NCBI RefSeq assembly: GCF_049852125.1 | Contig: NZ_CP187532.1 | Span: forward strand, 2,108,001 to 2,172,000 | Length of the DNA stretch: 64,000 nucleotides | Direction: 5' to 3' | Source of the DNA: Senimuribacter sp049852125 | Lineage (GTDB): Bacteria; Bacillota; Clostridia; Peptostreptococcales; Anaerovoracaceae | In this document: positions 43,583 to 53,136 of the stretch, piece after piece | How the letters are laid out: every line of letters starts with the position of its first letter | Position numbering within the stretch: the stretch's first letter is position 1 | The notes under the pieces: generated by a model | What the model was told of the DNA's origin: nothing | What the model saw: only the letters and a program-made list of their open reading frames with translations | The model's database searches: none | Program-made: the position numbers and the translations under genes

Positions 43583-43693
43583 CAATATTTCCTCTACAAT
43601 TACTCTTTTACTTATAGTATACGTGAAAATCGCGAAAATCACAATAGGATTTTCCCTGTAGTCGCCCATCAACTGCATATCCAAAATTTCCTG

Positions 43694-43722
43694 TTGCATT
43701 TTCACGATACAATTGTTATATA
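43694..43722 (+). promoter_or_regulatory. Promoter of the sigma/anti-sigma operon
   Basis: TTGCAT (43694-43699), a 17-bp spacer and TATATA (43717-43722) form a housekeeping-type promoter 46 bp before the sigma-factor start. Confidence 0.55.
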
Positions 43723-43767
43723 TGTAAAGAGAACAAAACACTGCCGAAAGGAGGTGCACGGGAACCG

Positions 43768-44253
43768 ATGGACAGTAACGTGCTGGAACAGCTTTATCAG
43801 AAGTATGCCAGAGAACTCTACCTATATATCTATTCCATTTGCAAGGACAAGGCTTTGGCGGAAGATCTGCTGCAGGAGACCTTTCTCAAAGCGATTTTAG
43901 CCTTGCCCGACGGTCACACCAATATGCGCGCCTGGCTTTATCTGGTAGCAAGAAATCTGACCTATAATGTCTTAAAAAAAGCGAAGAATTATGAACATGT
44001 GCAGAAAAACGCCGCACCGGAGCACGGCATAGATCCGCTGGAAACCCTTTTGCAGCAGGAGCAGTACAAAACCCTTTATCAAAACCTGCAGCGGCTTTCC
44101 GAGAGGGCGAGAGAAATTTTAGTCCTGCAATACTTCGGACAGCTGTCTCACAAGGAAATCGGCGCGATCCTGCAAATGAGCCCGCAGGCTGTGCGTATGG
44201 CTGCTGTACGCGCGCGAAAAGAGCTTAGAAATTATATGGAGGAAGAAAAATGA
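43768..44253 (+). CDS. ECF-type RNA polymerase sigma factor
   Basis: This 161-residue sigma-70 family protein has region 2 (LYQKYARELYLYIYSICKDK, DLLQETFLKAI with the conserved core-binding motif, RAWLYLVARNL) and region 4 (LSERAREILVLQYFGQLSHK, EIGAILQMSPQAVRMAAVRARKEL, landmark MSPQAVRM). There is no region 1.1 or 3. It is coupled by ATGA to the membrane anti-sigma factor that follows, the usual arrangement of an ECF sigma with its inhibitor. The ribosome site GGAGG precedes ATG 43768. The signal sensed is unknown. Confidence 0.93.
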   Translation: MDSNVLEQLYQKYARELYLYIYSICKDKALAEDLLQETFLKAILALPDGHTNMRAWLYLVARNLTYNVLKKAKNYEHVQKNAAPEHGIDPLETLLQQEQYKTLYQNLQRLSERAREILVLQYFGQLSHKEIGAILQMSPQAVRMAAVRARKELRNYMEEEK

Positions 44254-45419
44254 AATACCGCGAATTACTCGAATTATATAAAAAAGGTGAATTGGCGCAG
44301 CAGGAGGCGGAAAAAGTCCGCACTGATATTGAGCGGCAGGAAGCCATTACCGACTACCTTTTAGAAGACGAAGATGTTTTTGATATCAGCCTACCGGAGG
44401 ATTTTTCGCAGGGAATGCAGGATACGACGCCTGCAGATTCGGCAGACTTTGCAAAGACCATCAACCGTTCCATCCGAAAAGCCTTCCAAAAGCTTGCTGT
44501 CACTGTGCTGGTACTGGCGCTGATTATGATTCTCTTTGTGCAGTTCGCGCTGCCGCAGATCGTCTCATCGTTTTATTACGATCCCGGAAAAATCATCGAC
44601 GAAGGTGAATACCGAACTACCAAACAGATTGAACTGGATATGGCGGTCTACTCCAGCTTGATGCTGCCCGGCTATTACCGAGATGGCGTTAATGTAACCG
44701 ACCGGGGTTACGGCAACTACGATATCAATATCTCCCAAAGTGTTTCCTATAACAGAAAGTTCTCCGATGTCTCCGGAAAAATCGAAAAAGGACGTCTGAC
44801 CCTTTATAACAACAATGTACTGCGCAGGCCCCCAGGCAATATCTTCGCTTGGTATGATATCCTCTCAGAAAAAAGAAATTCCTACATCACCGATCAGCCT
44901 TTATCCGATTTTCTAGACTCATCGGATTACGGCGATGCGTCTATGAATCCTGCCGACACATATCTGGTCTTTGTCACGCTCAATCAGCAGATGCCTTATG
45001 AAGACTTCATCGCCTGGACAGAGAAAGAAGGGATTCCTGGGGTTCTCTGGTGCGCGCCGTGTACTCGGGACTACAGCTATCCGCAAAATCTGGGCTTTTA
45101 TTACGATTTCATGTACGGCACAAGTATGTCATGGGATAGAGAAACTTATCCGAACCTGTTCTTTGATACAGATGAAGACGTTGACAAAGAAAACACCATG
45201 CTGTCTCATTTTACCAGTCAGCTTCGTTATCTTGCATCCAGAGAAGATTTCTGCGAAATGATGAAAATCTATCCAAAGGAATTCAATGATGCCGCTGACT
45301 ACGTCGAAAAAAATGGTCTCAGAATCTATGGTTTCGTCACCATGGTTAATAAAAAGCAGGCGGAATACATTAAAAAAGCAGATCAGGTATTTCGAATCAG
45401 CGCAGAGGAACTGATTTAA
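44250..45419 (+). CDS. Membrane anti-sigma factor with C-terminal sigma-regulator domain
   Basis: This 389-residue protein begins with a cytoplasmic segment of about 75 residues (MKYRELLELYKKGELAQQEA, VFDISLPEDFSQ), then one transmembrane helix (LAVTVLVLALIMILFVQFAL near 80-100), then an extracellular domain of about 290 residues with a Sigma-regulator-C-like fold. Seen are YDPGK, YLVFVTLNQQMPYEDFIAW and the end YGFVTMVNKKQAEYIKKADQ. The overlap with the sigma gene is 4 nt (ATGA). It very likely holds its sigma factor at the membrane until an outside signal releases it. Confidence 0.85.
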   Translation: MKYRELLELYKKGELAQQEAEKVRTDIERQEAITDYLLEDEDVFDISLPEDFSQGMQDTTPADSADFAKTINRSIRKAFQKLAVTVLVLALIMILFVQFALPQIVSSFYYDPGKIIDEGEYRTTKQIELDMAVYSSLMLPGYYRDGVNVTDRGYGNYDINISQSVSYNRKFSDVSGKIEKGRLTLYNNNVLRRPPGNIFAWYDILSEKRNSYITDQPLSDFLDSSDYGDASMNPADTYLVFVTLNQQMPYEDFIAWTEKEGIPGVLWCAPCTRDYSYPQNLGFYYDFMYGTSMSWDRETYPNLFFDTDEDVDKENTMLSHFTSQLRYLASREDFCEMMKIYPKEFNDAADYVEKNGLRIYGFVTMVNKKQAEYIKKADQVFRISAEELI

Positions 45420-45542
45420 TCTGCAAAACGAAATCTGGCAGATTTTCGAACAGCAATCGATCTTTAAACGATTGAATGGGAACTCAAAACTGACAGCATT
45501 GCGAAGACTATGAGCTGACCCTGAAAACCTCTAAAGCGAAAA

Positions 45543-45585
45543 CCGATTTAATTATTGAAAATTCAACAATTAAATCGGCTTTCCT
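45543..45585. terminator. Bidirectional terminator between sigma and AlbA_2 operons
   Basis: CCGATTTAATT (45543-45553) pairs with AATTAAATCGG (45568-45578), with a CTTTCCTTTTT tail on plus and TTTTCGCTTT on minus. The gap 45420-45655 has no other visible gene. Confidence 0.85.
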
Positions 45586-45655
45586 TTTTAAAATATTCAA
45601 CTTTTTGTCTCAATCAATGCTCTCAAATAGCCATTTTTCTGTATCAATTCATTTA

Positions 45656-46822
45656 TTATATCGTTTTCTTCCAATCCTCATACAGTTTCGCACATTTCGC
45701 GACATGAAAAGCAGAATACAGCAGACCGCCACTATTACTAATCTGATCCTTTTCAATCTGATCCTGGTACTGCCTTAGAATATTATCATCAGAGTAATCA
45801 TCAAAATGTTCTGCGAGATACTGATCAAACGCCTCCTTTTCCTGTGCTTCCTGAAAAAGGAGAAGCTGATGATAATCAGGTTCACGACTGGTCATATCCA
45901 AATTCCCACATGTAAAAATCCGCAATAGTTTTCCTTCTATGGAATCTAACAAATAGAATGAATACCAACCATATCTATGACCCGCTACAGCACAGTTGCT
46001 GGCTTTAGGAAGATATTTTCTAAACTCATCAAAGCTCCATAACTGTGTTTCGTGGAGAATTGTATTATGATACATAATATTTAATGGTGCAGTGTACATT
46101 TCCGGATTCATGTAGAATGCTGCTGACGGATGACATTCTCGCTGCATTTCTCCTGACCGAACGATTTGATACTCTGGAAAATCAATATGATAGGCATATT
46201 CCTTATTTGCCCAATCAAAAACCCACTTGTCAGTATCATCCAGCAGGCGCATCAGCCTTTCTTTCGGAGAAAGATCAATTCCAAATCGTTTTCGCCATAA
46301 GTATTCTACATCATTAAGATCGGCATTTTTATCAATTTCCGTATTGTTATCAACGACTCTCGTGTAAATATGAAACGGTCTCACAGTTTTTCCGTTCTTG
46401 TATCCATTTTCCCCCTTGACGTCAGAATCCTGATAGGGCTTTTCCAAATAATATGGGACATCATATGTATTTTTTATAATAAGAACATCAACCTTATGTT
46501 CTTCTAAAATAATCGTCCTTAATTCAATGCGAGGTCGAACACTTCCGGCATAACGAACACTTCGTAAAATATCCACAATACCTTGTTGATTTCGCCTCTT
46601 TTCATCATGCTCTACACCGATAATATTGAATGTCTCATCCTCTACACCAAAAATAATATACGCGTCCCGATTCGCCTTGGAATTTGCCATACAGGTTATA
46701 TCATGGACGAGCCTTGCTTTATCGTGATGGTGTTCTCTCTTAAAATCCCACCATTCATCTTCACGGCGTGATTCTATCAGTTCTTCAATAATGGACGATA
46801 AATTTTCTTCTGTTTTTTTCAC
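45656..46822 (-). CDS. Schlafen AlbA_2-domain protein
   Basis: The N-terminal 150 residues match AlbA_2/Schlafen-like domains: EWWDFKREHHHDKARLVHDI, MANSKANRDAYIIFGVED and RNQQGIVDIL, plus VDVLIIKNTYDVPYYLEK. This domain occurs in predicted nucleic-acid-binding and defence proteins. The remaining 240 residues are of unknown fold (WRKRFGIDLSPKERLMRLLD, GHRYGWYSFYLLDSIEG). The start ATG overlaps the stop of the coiled-coil gene by 4 nt, so translation is coupled and the products may act together. No nuclease or helicase motif was seen. Confidence 0.8.
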   Translation of the reverse strand: MKKTEENLSSIIEELIESRREDEWWDFKREHHHDKARLVHDITCMANSKANRDAYIIFGVEDETFNIIGVEHDEKRRNQQGIVDILRSVRYAGSVRPRIELRTIILEEHKVDVLIIKNTYDVPYYLEKPYQDSDVKGENGYKNGKTVRPFHIYTRVVDNNTEIDKNADLNDVEYLWRKRFGIDLSPKERLMRLLDDTDKWVFDWANKEYAYHIDFPEYQIVRSGEMQRECHPSAAFYMNPEMYTAPLNIMYHNTILHETQLWSFDEFRKYLPKASNCAVAGHRYGWYSFYLLDSIEGKLLRIFTCGNLDMTSREPDYHQLLLFQEAQEKEAFDQYLAEHFDDYSDDNILRQYQDQIEKDQISNSGGLLYSAFHVAKCAKLYEDWKKTI

Positions 46823-47070
46823 GCAATACCTTCTATTCGTTCTTTTACCAGCCTCAATTCGTTTTCTAATCTGTTAACGCGGAGTAACAGCATTTCCTTC
46901 TCGCTATCTGCCTTTAAGGCATCATTTAATCTTCTGTTTAAGTCAAGATGCCCCTCCGCAATAATTTGTATATTTCTGTTGGTTTCGTTCTCAAGGGTAA
47001 GCTGTATACTGGTAATCTTTGCATCCAGTTTTTCTAATTTCTCCATAATCAATCTAGTTTCTTCACTCAT
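46819..47070 (-). CDS. Small coiled-coil protein coupled to the AlbA_2 gene
   Basis: This 83-residue protein is almost entirely alpha-helical with heptad-like hydrophobic positions (LIMEKLEKLDAKITSIQLTL and MLLLRVNRLENELRLVKERI). It has no membrane segment. It is coupled by an ATGA overlap to the AlbA_2 protein and is read first. It may dimerise and recruit the partner. The same type of small coiled-coil protein is common in Clostridia, without known function. Confidence 0.65.
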   Translation of the reverse strand: MSEETRLIMEKLEKLDAKITSIQLTLENETNRNIQIIAEGHLDLNRRLNDALKADSEKEMLLLRVNRLENELRLVKERIEGIA

Positions 47071-47239
47071 AAAATAGCCCTTTTCCTTTCAGAAAAATAA
47101 ATTTGATAGCCCAACAACTACATCATTCGTTTTCCAAATTCTTAGTAATTCCAGATAATATGCTCGTTTTTCTTAACAAGAATTATAACACATATATAAG
47201 CCTTTTTCAAGGATTCTGAGAATCTGCATCACAGCAAAA

Positions 47240-47292
47240 ATAAAAGAACAGCACAAATCCAGGACATACGATTCCTCCATCTTTGTGCTGCC
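47240..47292 (-). terminator. Terminator of catabolic set I
   Basis: CAGCACAAA (47249-47257) pairs with TTTGTGCTG (47282-47290). On the minus strand the tail is TTCTTTTATTTTT. It follows the RidA stop; the gap 47071-47314 has no gene. Confidence 0.75.
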
Positions 47293-47314
47293 AATTTTAT
47301 ACTACTTTCTACGT

Positions 47315-47689
47315 TTAATAAACTGCAATCGCTTCTATTTCTACAAGTCCGCTCTTTGGAAGTTTGGCAACTTCAAAGGCAGAGCGTGCAGGAAATGCTT
47401 CTGTAAAATATGATTCATAGACCTGGTTGAATATCGCAAAATCATCCATATTCTGCAGAAAGCAAGTCGTTTTTACCACGTTCTTTAAACTGCTTCCCGC
47501 TGCGTCTAAAACAGTTTGCAGATTTGCCAGTGCTTGTTCGCATTGCGCTTCCATGTTCCCTGCAAGATTTCCTGTCGCCGGGTCAATTCCCAATTGTCCA
47601 GAGATAAAAATCAGGGAATCCGTTTTCACCGCCTGTGCATATGGTCCGATCGCAGCCGGCGCCTTTTCTGTGACAATGATTTCTTTCAT
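47315..47689 (-). CDS. ridA: RidA-family reactive imine deaminase
   Basis: This 124-residue protein hydrolyses 2-aminoacrylate and other enamine/imine intermediates released by PLP enzymes or amino-acid oxidases. Seen are APAAIGPYAQAVKTDSLIFISGQ, the substrate Arg in FPARSAFEVAKLP, and the end VEIEAIAVY. The length is normal. It is the last gene of catabolic set I, 21 bp after the deacylase gene. Its presence suits D-amino-acid catabolism, where dehydratases and racemases generate such intermediates. Confidence 0.95.
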   Translation of the reverse strand: MKEIIVTEKAPAAIGPYAQAVKTDSLIFISGQLGIDPATGNLAGNMEAQCEQALANLQTVLDAAGSSLKNVVKTTCFLQNMDDFAIFNQVYESYFTEAFPARSAFEVAKLPKSGLVEIEAIAVY

Positions 47690-47710
47690 GTGAATCCTCC
47701 ATCTTCTATT

Positions 47711-49449
47711 CTAACGTTTCCTGTAGTCGACAACTTCACCGCTCCGCTGATGGGTATGCACGCCATCCCTCATGGCAATTCTACCGTTCACCAGCACAGC
47801 ATGAATGCCCGCAGGTTTGCTTCTAGGATCAATCATATCCTTATTTGCAGAAAGATTTTTAAGATCAGCAATTACAAGATCTGCCCTATATCCCTTTCTG
47901 ATATAACCTCGATCTGTAAGACCCAACACTTCTGCGGCGTTCCCTGTCAGCTGCCGAACGATTTCTTCCAAAGGTCTTCCTTGTTCCTGTCTTTTTACGA
48001 TATACTCTGTAATACCGCAAAAGGCAGTCGGCGTCCCATGATCCTGCGGCAGATCCGGCGCATCTCCCTCAAAATCATAGGGAAATGCTCCATTATCTGT
48101 TCCGATACACGCCTGCGGCAGATCAAAGAAACCTTCACCCACGCCAGCAAGACCAGGTGCTAAGCCCTGAACATAGCAAGTATCGATGTCTTCCTGCAAA
48201 ATTTGAATCAATCCGGAAACCGAATCCATTCCTAAGCTTTCACTGACCTGCCTGATGCTTTTTCCAATCCACGCCGTACGGGTGCATCTGCTGATAATAC
48301 TCTGATCATTCCATCTCGGATAGACGATATTCTCTGCGCGCCGCACCTTTTCTGCAAGCCAACTTCTGTATCCTTCACTTTTCAGCTTCTCTTGAAAAGA
48401 AGAAAGACCGCCGCAGGATTTCACATAATATTGCAGCACTTTACTCAGCTGACTGAAGTAATAGAGTGCGTACAAATCAGGAACTAACACATCCCAGCTG
48501 GCGCGCACGCCCTGCGCTTTATACGCTTCAACTTCCGCTGCTGTTTTCTGTTCCATTTCGTGCAAAGTCTTCCCTTCCGCAAGATTATATCCGCTCATAA
48601 TATGGCTCACATGTACCCGTACACCAGTCTTTCTTCCAATTTCCAAAAGCTCGCGATCACGCGATGATCGGCGTGCTGTTCTCCTCTTCTTCGTCCGCCC
48701 ATCTGTACATGAGCCGTCAGAATCCCATCGTAGGGTTTCAAACATGCAGCCAGCCGCAGAAGTTCCTCTTCACTGGCATCCCAACCAGGTGCATAATCGA
48801 AGCCAAAAGACAACCCAAAAGCCCCCGCTTCCATTGCCTCCTTTACCATCTGCTCCATTTCAGCAACTTCCTGTTCCGTCGCTTTTCGAGCTGTATCAAG
48901 TCCCATAACAGACTGACGAACATTCGAGTGTCCTAACAGCATCAGCATATTGATCCCTGTGCCCTGCTCTCTTAAGTAGTCGCGATATTCCGCAAAAGTT
49001 TTCCATGAAATCTCCAGACCAAAGTGCTTTTTCGTTCCTTTTTTCATCGTTTCAGTATCCACAGGCGGATACTGTCCCGGAAAGCAGGTCAGTGTTGAAA
49101 GAGGCATCTCCGCCTCCTCCCCATAGCGATCCAGGTACATCGGCATAAAGTACCGGTCAAAGGGCGCCATGCCCATGCCGCAATGTCCGCAAAAAACCGT
49201 GGTGACGCCTTGTCCAATCAGACTTTCGCAATCCGGATACAGGAACACCGTTAAATCTGCGTGAGAGTGCATATCGATAAAACCAGGGCAGACAAATTGT
49301 CCGTCTGCCTGCAGGTAAGACTGCCCTTCCAGACTGCTCGGCTCTCCGATCTCCATAATTCTGCCGCCCTGAATGGCTATATCAGCGGCAAACTGCTTTT
49401 GCCCCGTTCCATCCACAATCATGCCACCGTAAATCACCAAATCATACAT
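47711..49449 (-). pseudogene. D-aminoacylase-type amidohydrolase, frameshifted
   Basis: N-acyl-D-amino-acid deacylase-like amidohydrolase. The first 230 residues (MYDLVIYGGMIVDGTGQKQF, GFIDMHSHADLTVFLYPD, the metal/catalytic Cys of GHCGMGMAP) are in one frame. The rest (ELLEIGRKTGVRVHVSHI, IGTDNGAFPYDF, ending RSGEVVDYRKR) is in another. The two frames overlap between about 48650 and 48712. Adding one base would give a 579-residue protein, close to the 587 of the intact paralogue at 57696-59459. Both halves keep full-length family motifs, so the lesion is recent, programmed or a sequencing error. It lies between the transporter gene and ridA. Confidence 0.8.
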
Positions 49450-49461
49450 CCTCGTTTCTCC

Positions 49462-50858
49462 TTACGCCTCTGTTCTTGTTTCTCTCTGTGCAAGTTCCGC
49501 TTTCATCTCCGGTACTCTTTTTTCATTCTTTCTGATCACAAAACCCAGCGCTAGTGAAAGTACACAGAACAATGCCGGAAACAGAGTATTACAGTACATA
49601 AACATAGAAAGTACACTGTTCGACTGGCTTTCTGCCTGTGGTACATAAGAAACTAATTCCAAAAGCGCTGACACAATTGGCGCCCCCCCAGCGCCATTCC
49701 GATTTTATAGGAGACCGAAAAACCCGACATCAGAATTGCGTCATTTTTTACGCCGGTTTTCCACTCGCCGTATACCTTAGCGTCAAAAATATTCAAGATA
49801 ATCGTGGACGAAATCAGCCCTGTTCCAAAGCCTGCCAGAACCCATCCGATTACCATGACCGGCAAAGAACCATCCTGCAGCAAAAACCTGAGACCATAGC
49901 CTAAAACAGCACACGCCGCGCCGAAGATGGAAGTCCCGGAGTTTCCCAGTTTCTTCACCAAAATACCCATCACGACATAAGCCGCCGCTGCCGGAAGCAT
50001 CGCCATAGACGCCCACATTGACAAAAGTCCCATGTCGCCATGATTATATTGATAGTAAAATACCGCAACGCCGCTTTCCACTGCCATCGCCAAATTGCAG
50101 GCAAAATTAATGACGATGCACAAAAGCCAGTACTTATTCTTTAAGAGCGCCGTCATGACAGCTTTCAGAGACTGTTTTTCTGTTTTACTGCCATCGGCAG
50201 GCAACCGTTCTTCACAAGGCTCATAGCCCTTTGTTCCGAAAAAAGCAACTAAATGGAAAATCGCATACAGCGCGCCATAGAAAATTCCTACATACAAAAA
50301 TCCCTTGGCAAAGTCGCCGTCACCAGCAAAGGATACAAGCCGCATGGTGTACCCCTGTACAAAGAGGCCCGTCAGTACCGAAAAAATACCGCTGAACTGG
50401 TTCAGATGGGCACGTTCCACAGGATGATCCGTCAGCCTTCCGATCAATGCATTCAGCGGAATCAAAAGAGACGTCGATCCCATCGAAGCGAGTACATAAG
50501 TCAGTGTCACCCATACATACTTCACCGTCATAGACGCATCTGGCATAAAGAAATTCAGCGCCAGAATAATACCCGCCGGGACAGAAAAATATTTCAGATA
50601 AAACCTGCACTTTCCTTCTTTTGACACGGTGCTGTCTACAATGGCACCCATCATCGGGTCATTGATGATATCCCAGATTTTAGAAGCCAGAATAATAGAG
50701 GCAATAATTACGCCGTTGAGACCGCAGACCTCTGTGTAAAAATACACCATATACATAGCAGTTACATTTCCAAAGATACTTTTCGCTATGTTAGAGGAGC
50801 TATAGGTTAATTTTACTTTCAAAGGAAGATGTCTTCCCATCGTTTCTTTCGTTTCCAT
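49462..50858 (-). pseudogene. GPH-type MFS transporter interrupted at a G7 tract
   Basis: This is a sugar/cation-symporter (GPH) family transporter. The N-terminal 401 residues (LKVKLTYSSSNIAKSIFGNV, IWDIINDPMMGAIVD) have about ten membrane helices. They run out of frame after ALGG, at seven G on the coding strand (49683-49689 on plus). The last helices and tail continue in another frame (SALLELVSYVPQAESQSN, RKNEKRVPEMKAELAQRE). With eight G the frame would be continuous for 465 residues. In the operon context it probably imports a peptide or amino-acid derivative. It may be phase-variable, freshly inactivated or a sequencing error. Confidence 0.8.
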
Positions 50859-50876
50859 GATTGGTTCCTTTCCTTT

Positions 50877-51560
50877 TTATTTACTGATACACGCTTTGAC
50901 AATCGCCTTCGCATGTACCATTGTCGAGTCGTACAGAGGAATTTCTGTTTCCTCCTGATGCATCAGTTCTCCAATTTCCGTGCACCCCATGATAACGCCG
51001 GCTGCGCCGCGCTGCATCAGTCTTTCTGCAATGGCATAAAACTCTCTGCAGGAAGCCTGTTCTATTCTCCCCTTCGCAACTTCATCAAAGATTACATGAT
51101 CCATAAAATCCCGGTCTTCCTGCTCTGGAATCAACACTTCAATGCCTTTTTCCCGCATCCGCTCAGGGTAAAATCCCATTTCCGTCGTTTCCTTGACACC
51201 CATCAGACCGACTTTTGAAATTCCCTGCGCCGATAAATAATCTGCCATGCTGTCTACGATATGTAAAAGCGGCACATGCAGTTCCTGCTCTACATAAGGC
51301 GCAAAAGCGTGCAGCCCGTTGCTGCAAATAGTTACAAAATCCGCACCGGCGCGCTCTGCAGCCTTTGCCGCCTCGGCCACAATATGCCCCTTCTTTTGAA
51401 AGATTGGCTCATTCAGAATATCCTGCAGATTGACATTGATCAACGCCATCTTCGCGCAACTGGAATCTCCCTGTTCTTTCTGCACAAGTTCATTGATATA
51501 CCGATAAAGATCCAATGTGGAATACCAGGTTGTTCCGCCAACAATTCCCACTGTTTTCAT
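50877..51560 (-). CDS. Aspartate/glutamate racemase family protein
   Basis: This 227-residue cofactor-independent racemase interconverts L- and D-aspartate or glutamate with two Cys residues. Seen are KTVGIVGGTTWYSTLDLY, the first catalytic Cys in FVTICSNGLHAF near residue 83, and the second in GVIMGCTEIGEL near 195. The family's usual C-N-T-x-H is C-S-N-G-L-H here, a small variation. The start is ATG 51560 with AAGGAGG upstream; a 17-residue upstream extension lacks a ribosome site. It is located after the M18 aminopeptidase gene and before the transporter, in set I. Confidence 0.88.
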   Translation of the reverse strand: MKTVGIVGGTTWYSTLDLYRYINELVQKEQGDSSCAKMALINVNLQDILNEPIFQKKGHIVAEAAKAAERAGADFVTICSNGLHAFAPYVEQELHVPLLHIVDSMADYLSAQGISKVGLMGVKETTEMGFYPERMREKGIEVLIPEQEDRDFMDHVIFDEVAKGRIEQASCREFYAIAERLMQRGAAGVIMGCTEIGELMHQEETEIPLYDSTMVHAKAIVKACISK

Positions 51561-51577
51561 TGCAGTCCTCCTTCTTA

Positions 51578-52948
51578 TTATGCATTCAAATATACGCTGC
51601 AGGCAATGCATGCTTCATGCAAGTCGCTTTTCAGCATAAATTCATAGGTCGAATGGGCGCCCAGCACACAAATCGCCGCATCCAGGGTTTCCATCCCCAT
51701 ATTTGCAAAATCCACCGCAACTGTACTGAATCCACCAAAATTCTCTTTGCCTGCAAAGGGCTGCCAAACGACGCCATGGTCGTTGAACAATTTTTTTATA
51801 ATACTGAAAAATTCTGCACTGGCTTCACTGGTTCGTATTTTCCCATACCTGCTAGCATATTTCATCAGCTGCAGACCGTGTCCCAGAAGTGATCCGTTAT
51901 ACTTCTCATGGCTTTCCGGATAATTGGGATCAAAACCGCAAACTGCTTCCAAAGAAAGCAGACTGCTATTCAGCTGAATCTGATTCAGTACAATGCCGTC
52001 TCCTGCGCATCCGCTTTTTTCCGCCAGAAGGCGAAGAAAATAATCGGTCACTCTCGACTGCGATCCCGACCGTCCACAAAATCCGATTTCCTCTTTATCA
52101 CAGAAAACAGCGATCGCCGTGCGCTTCGGCTCTACGCAGGAAAAGATCCCTTCCATCGCCGCAAATACAGCGGCTTTATCATCAAAGCCATAACCGCAAA
52201 GCGCGCTTCGGTCAAACCCTGCGTCTCTGGTTCTCCCTGCCGGCACAATTTCCAGATCTGCCCCAATCAAGTCTTCTTCTGTAACGCCATACTTTTCATA
52301 CAGATACCTTAATACCGTGTGTTTCACCGTCTCTTCCGCACTCTCTGCACGAGAAGCTGCAAAGAGATTCATTCTCTCCTGATCGTAAGCTGCACCCTGC
52401 TTTCTCTCGTTTTGCTCCTGCGAGTAGTGAAGAGAAGCGTCTGTGATAAACAGTACGCTGTCTTCTTCGTCTTGTCCTTCCGCAATTTCAACCATACTGC
52501 CATCTATCCGCATGACGGTTCCGAACATGGCAAGGGGCGTACTGGTCCACTTTTCCAGCTTAGCAGAACCATAAAGACTGGTTTTCAGATAAGCGAAACC
52601 ACCTTCTTCGTACAGCGGCATAATTTTTAGATCCAGTCTGGGACTGTCTGTATGAGATACAACCAGCGCCGCGCCTTCTGTCAGCGCTTTGCACCCTGCT
52701 ACCGCAAGATAAAGCAGCTTTCCGTTGTCGTTATAATACACTCGATCGCCAGGTTTTACATCCTGCATATGTAATAGATTCCGAAATCCCTTTTCCTCTG
52801 CACGTCGTACCAGCTCTTTGACACAAAGCCGCTCCGTCTTTGACGCATCGTTAAAGGACTTAAATGCTTCTGCCGTCTCTCTGATCTGCCGCTTCTTATC
52901 TGCAGAAGCCACATTCCATATGTTTTTGCGTGTATAACTCAAATCCAT
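51578..52948 (-). CDS. M18-family aminopeptidase
   Basis: This 456-residue metallopeptidase of family M18 removes N-terminal residues, preferring acidic or neutral ones. Seen are VVSHTDSPRLDLK (metal His/Asp), LYGSAKLEKWTSTPLAMFG, GYGFDDKAAVFAAMEGI (bridging Asp), FCDKEEIGFCGRSGS with the catalytic Glu and metal Glu, and FEFMLKSDLHEAC-like end TYEFMLKSDLHEACIACSVY. The start is ATG 52948 with AAAGGA seven bases upstream. It is the first gene of set I and lies divergent from lysR. It would feed the racemase and deacylase with free amino acids. Confidence 0.92.
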   Translation of the reverse strand: MDLSYTRKNIWNVASADKKRQIRETAEAFKSFNDASKTERLCVKELVRRAEEKGFRNLLHMQDVKPGDRVYYNDNGKLLYLAVAGCKALTEGAALVVSHTDSPRLDLKIMPLYEEGGFAYLKTSLYGSAKLEKWTSTPLAMFGTVMRIDGSMVEIAEGQDEEDSVLFITDASLHYSQEQNERKQGAAYDQERMNLFAASRAESAEETVKHTVLRYLYEKYGVTEEDLIGADLEIVPAGRTRDAGFDRSALCGYGFDDKAAVFAAMEGIFSCVEPKRTAIAVFCDKEEIGFCGRSGSQSRVTDYFLRLLAEKSGCAGDGIVLNQIQLNSSLLSLEAVCGFDPNYPESHEKYNGSLLGHGLQLMKYASRYGKIRTSEASAEFFSIIKKLFNDHGVVWQPFAGKENFGGFSTVAVDFANMGMETLDAAICVLGAHSTYEFMLKSDLHEACIACSVYLNA

Positions 52949-53013
52949 CTGGCATTCCTTTCTCTGCACCTCGCCCAAGATAACGGATGCAGTATCACTA
53001 TCACTAATTTATT

Positions 53014-53035
53014 TTTCTGTATCATTCTACAGAAA
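53014..53035. promoter_or_regulatory. Inverted repeat between the M18 operon and lysR
   Basis: TTTCTGT (53014-53020) and ACAGAAA (53029-53035) with an 8-bp spacer lie between the divergent genes. It is a candidate LysR binding site. Confidence 0.4.
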
Positions 53036-53068
53036 GGAGCTCCGTATACGTTTATTTTACGTTTTCTC

Positions 53069-53097
53069 TTGCTATTTGTAAATTCCGACTTTATAAT
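53069..53097 (+). promoter_or_regulatory. lysR promoter
   Basis: TTGCTA (53069-53074), a 17-bp spacer and TATAAT (53092-53097), 40 bp before the lysR start codon. Confidence 0.6.
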
Positions 53098-53136
53098 GAT
53101 TCTATAAGTTATACTAATGATGAAAGGATCTTTCTT

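Noticed and set aside
38147..47070. A defence island built from rhuM, fic remnant, toxin-antitoxin and AlbA_2 genes
   Set aside because: They are spread over 9 kb and interrupted by dnaE-unrelated metabolic and regulatory genes; no nuclease, restriction or phage-linked genes were found between them.
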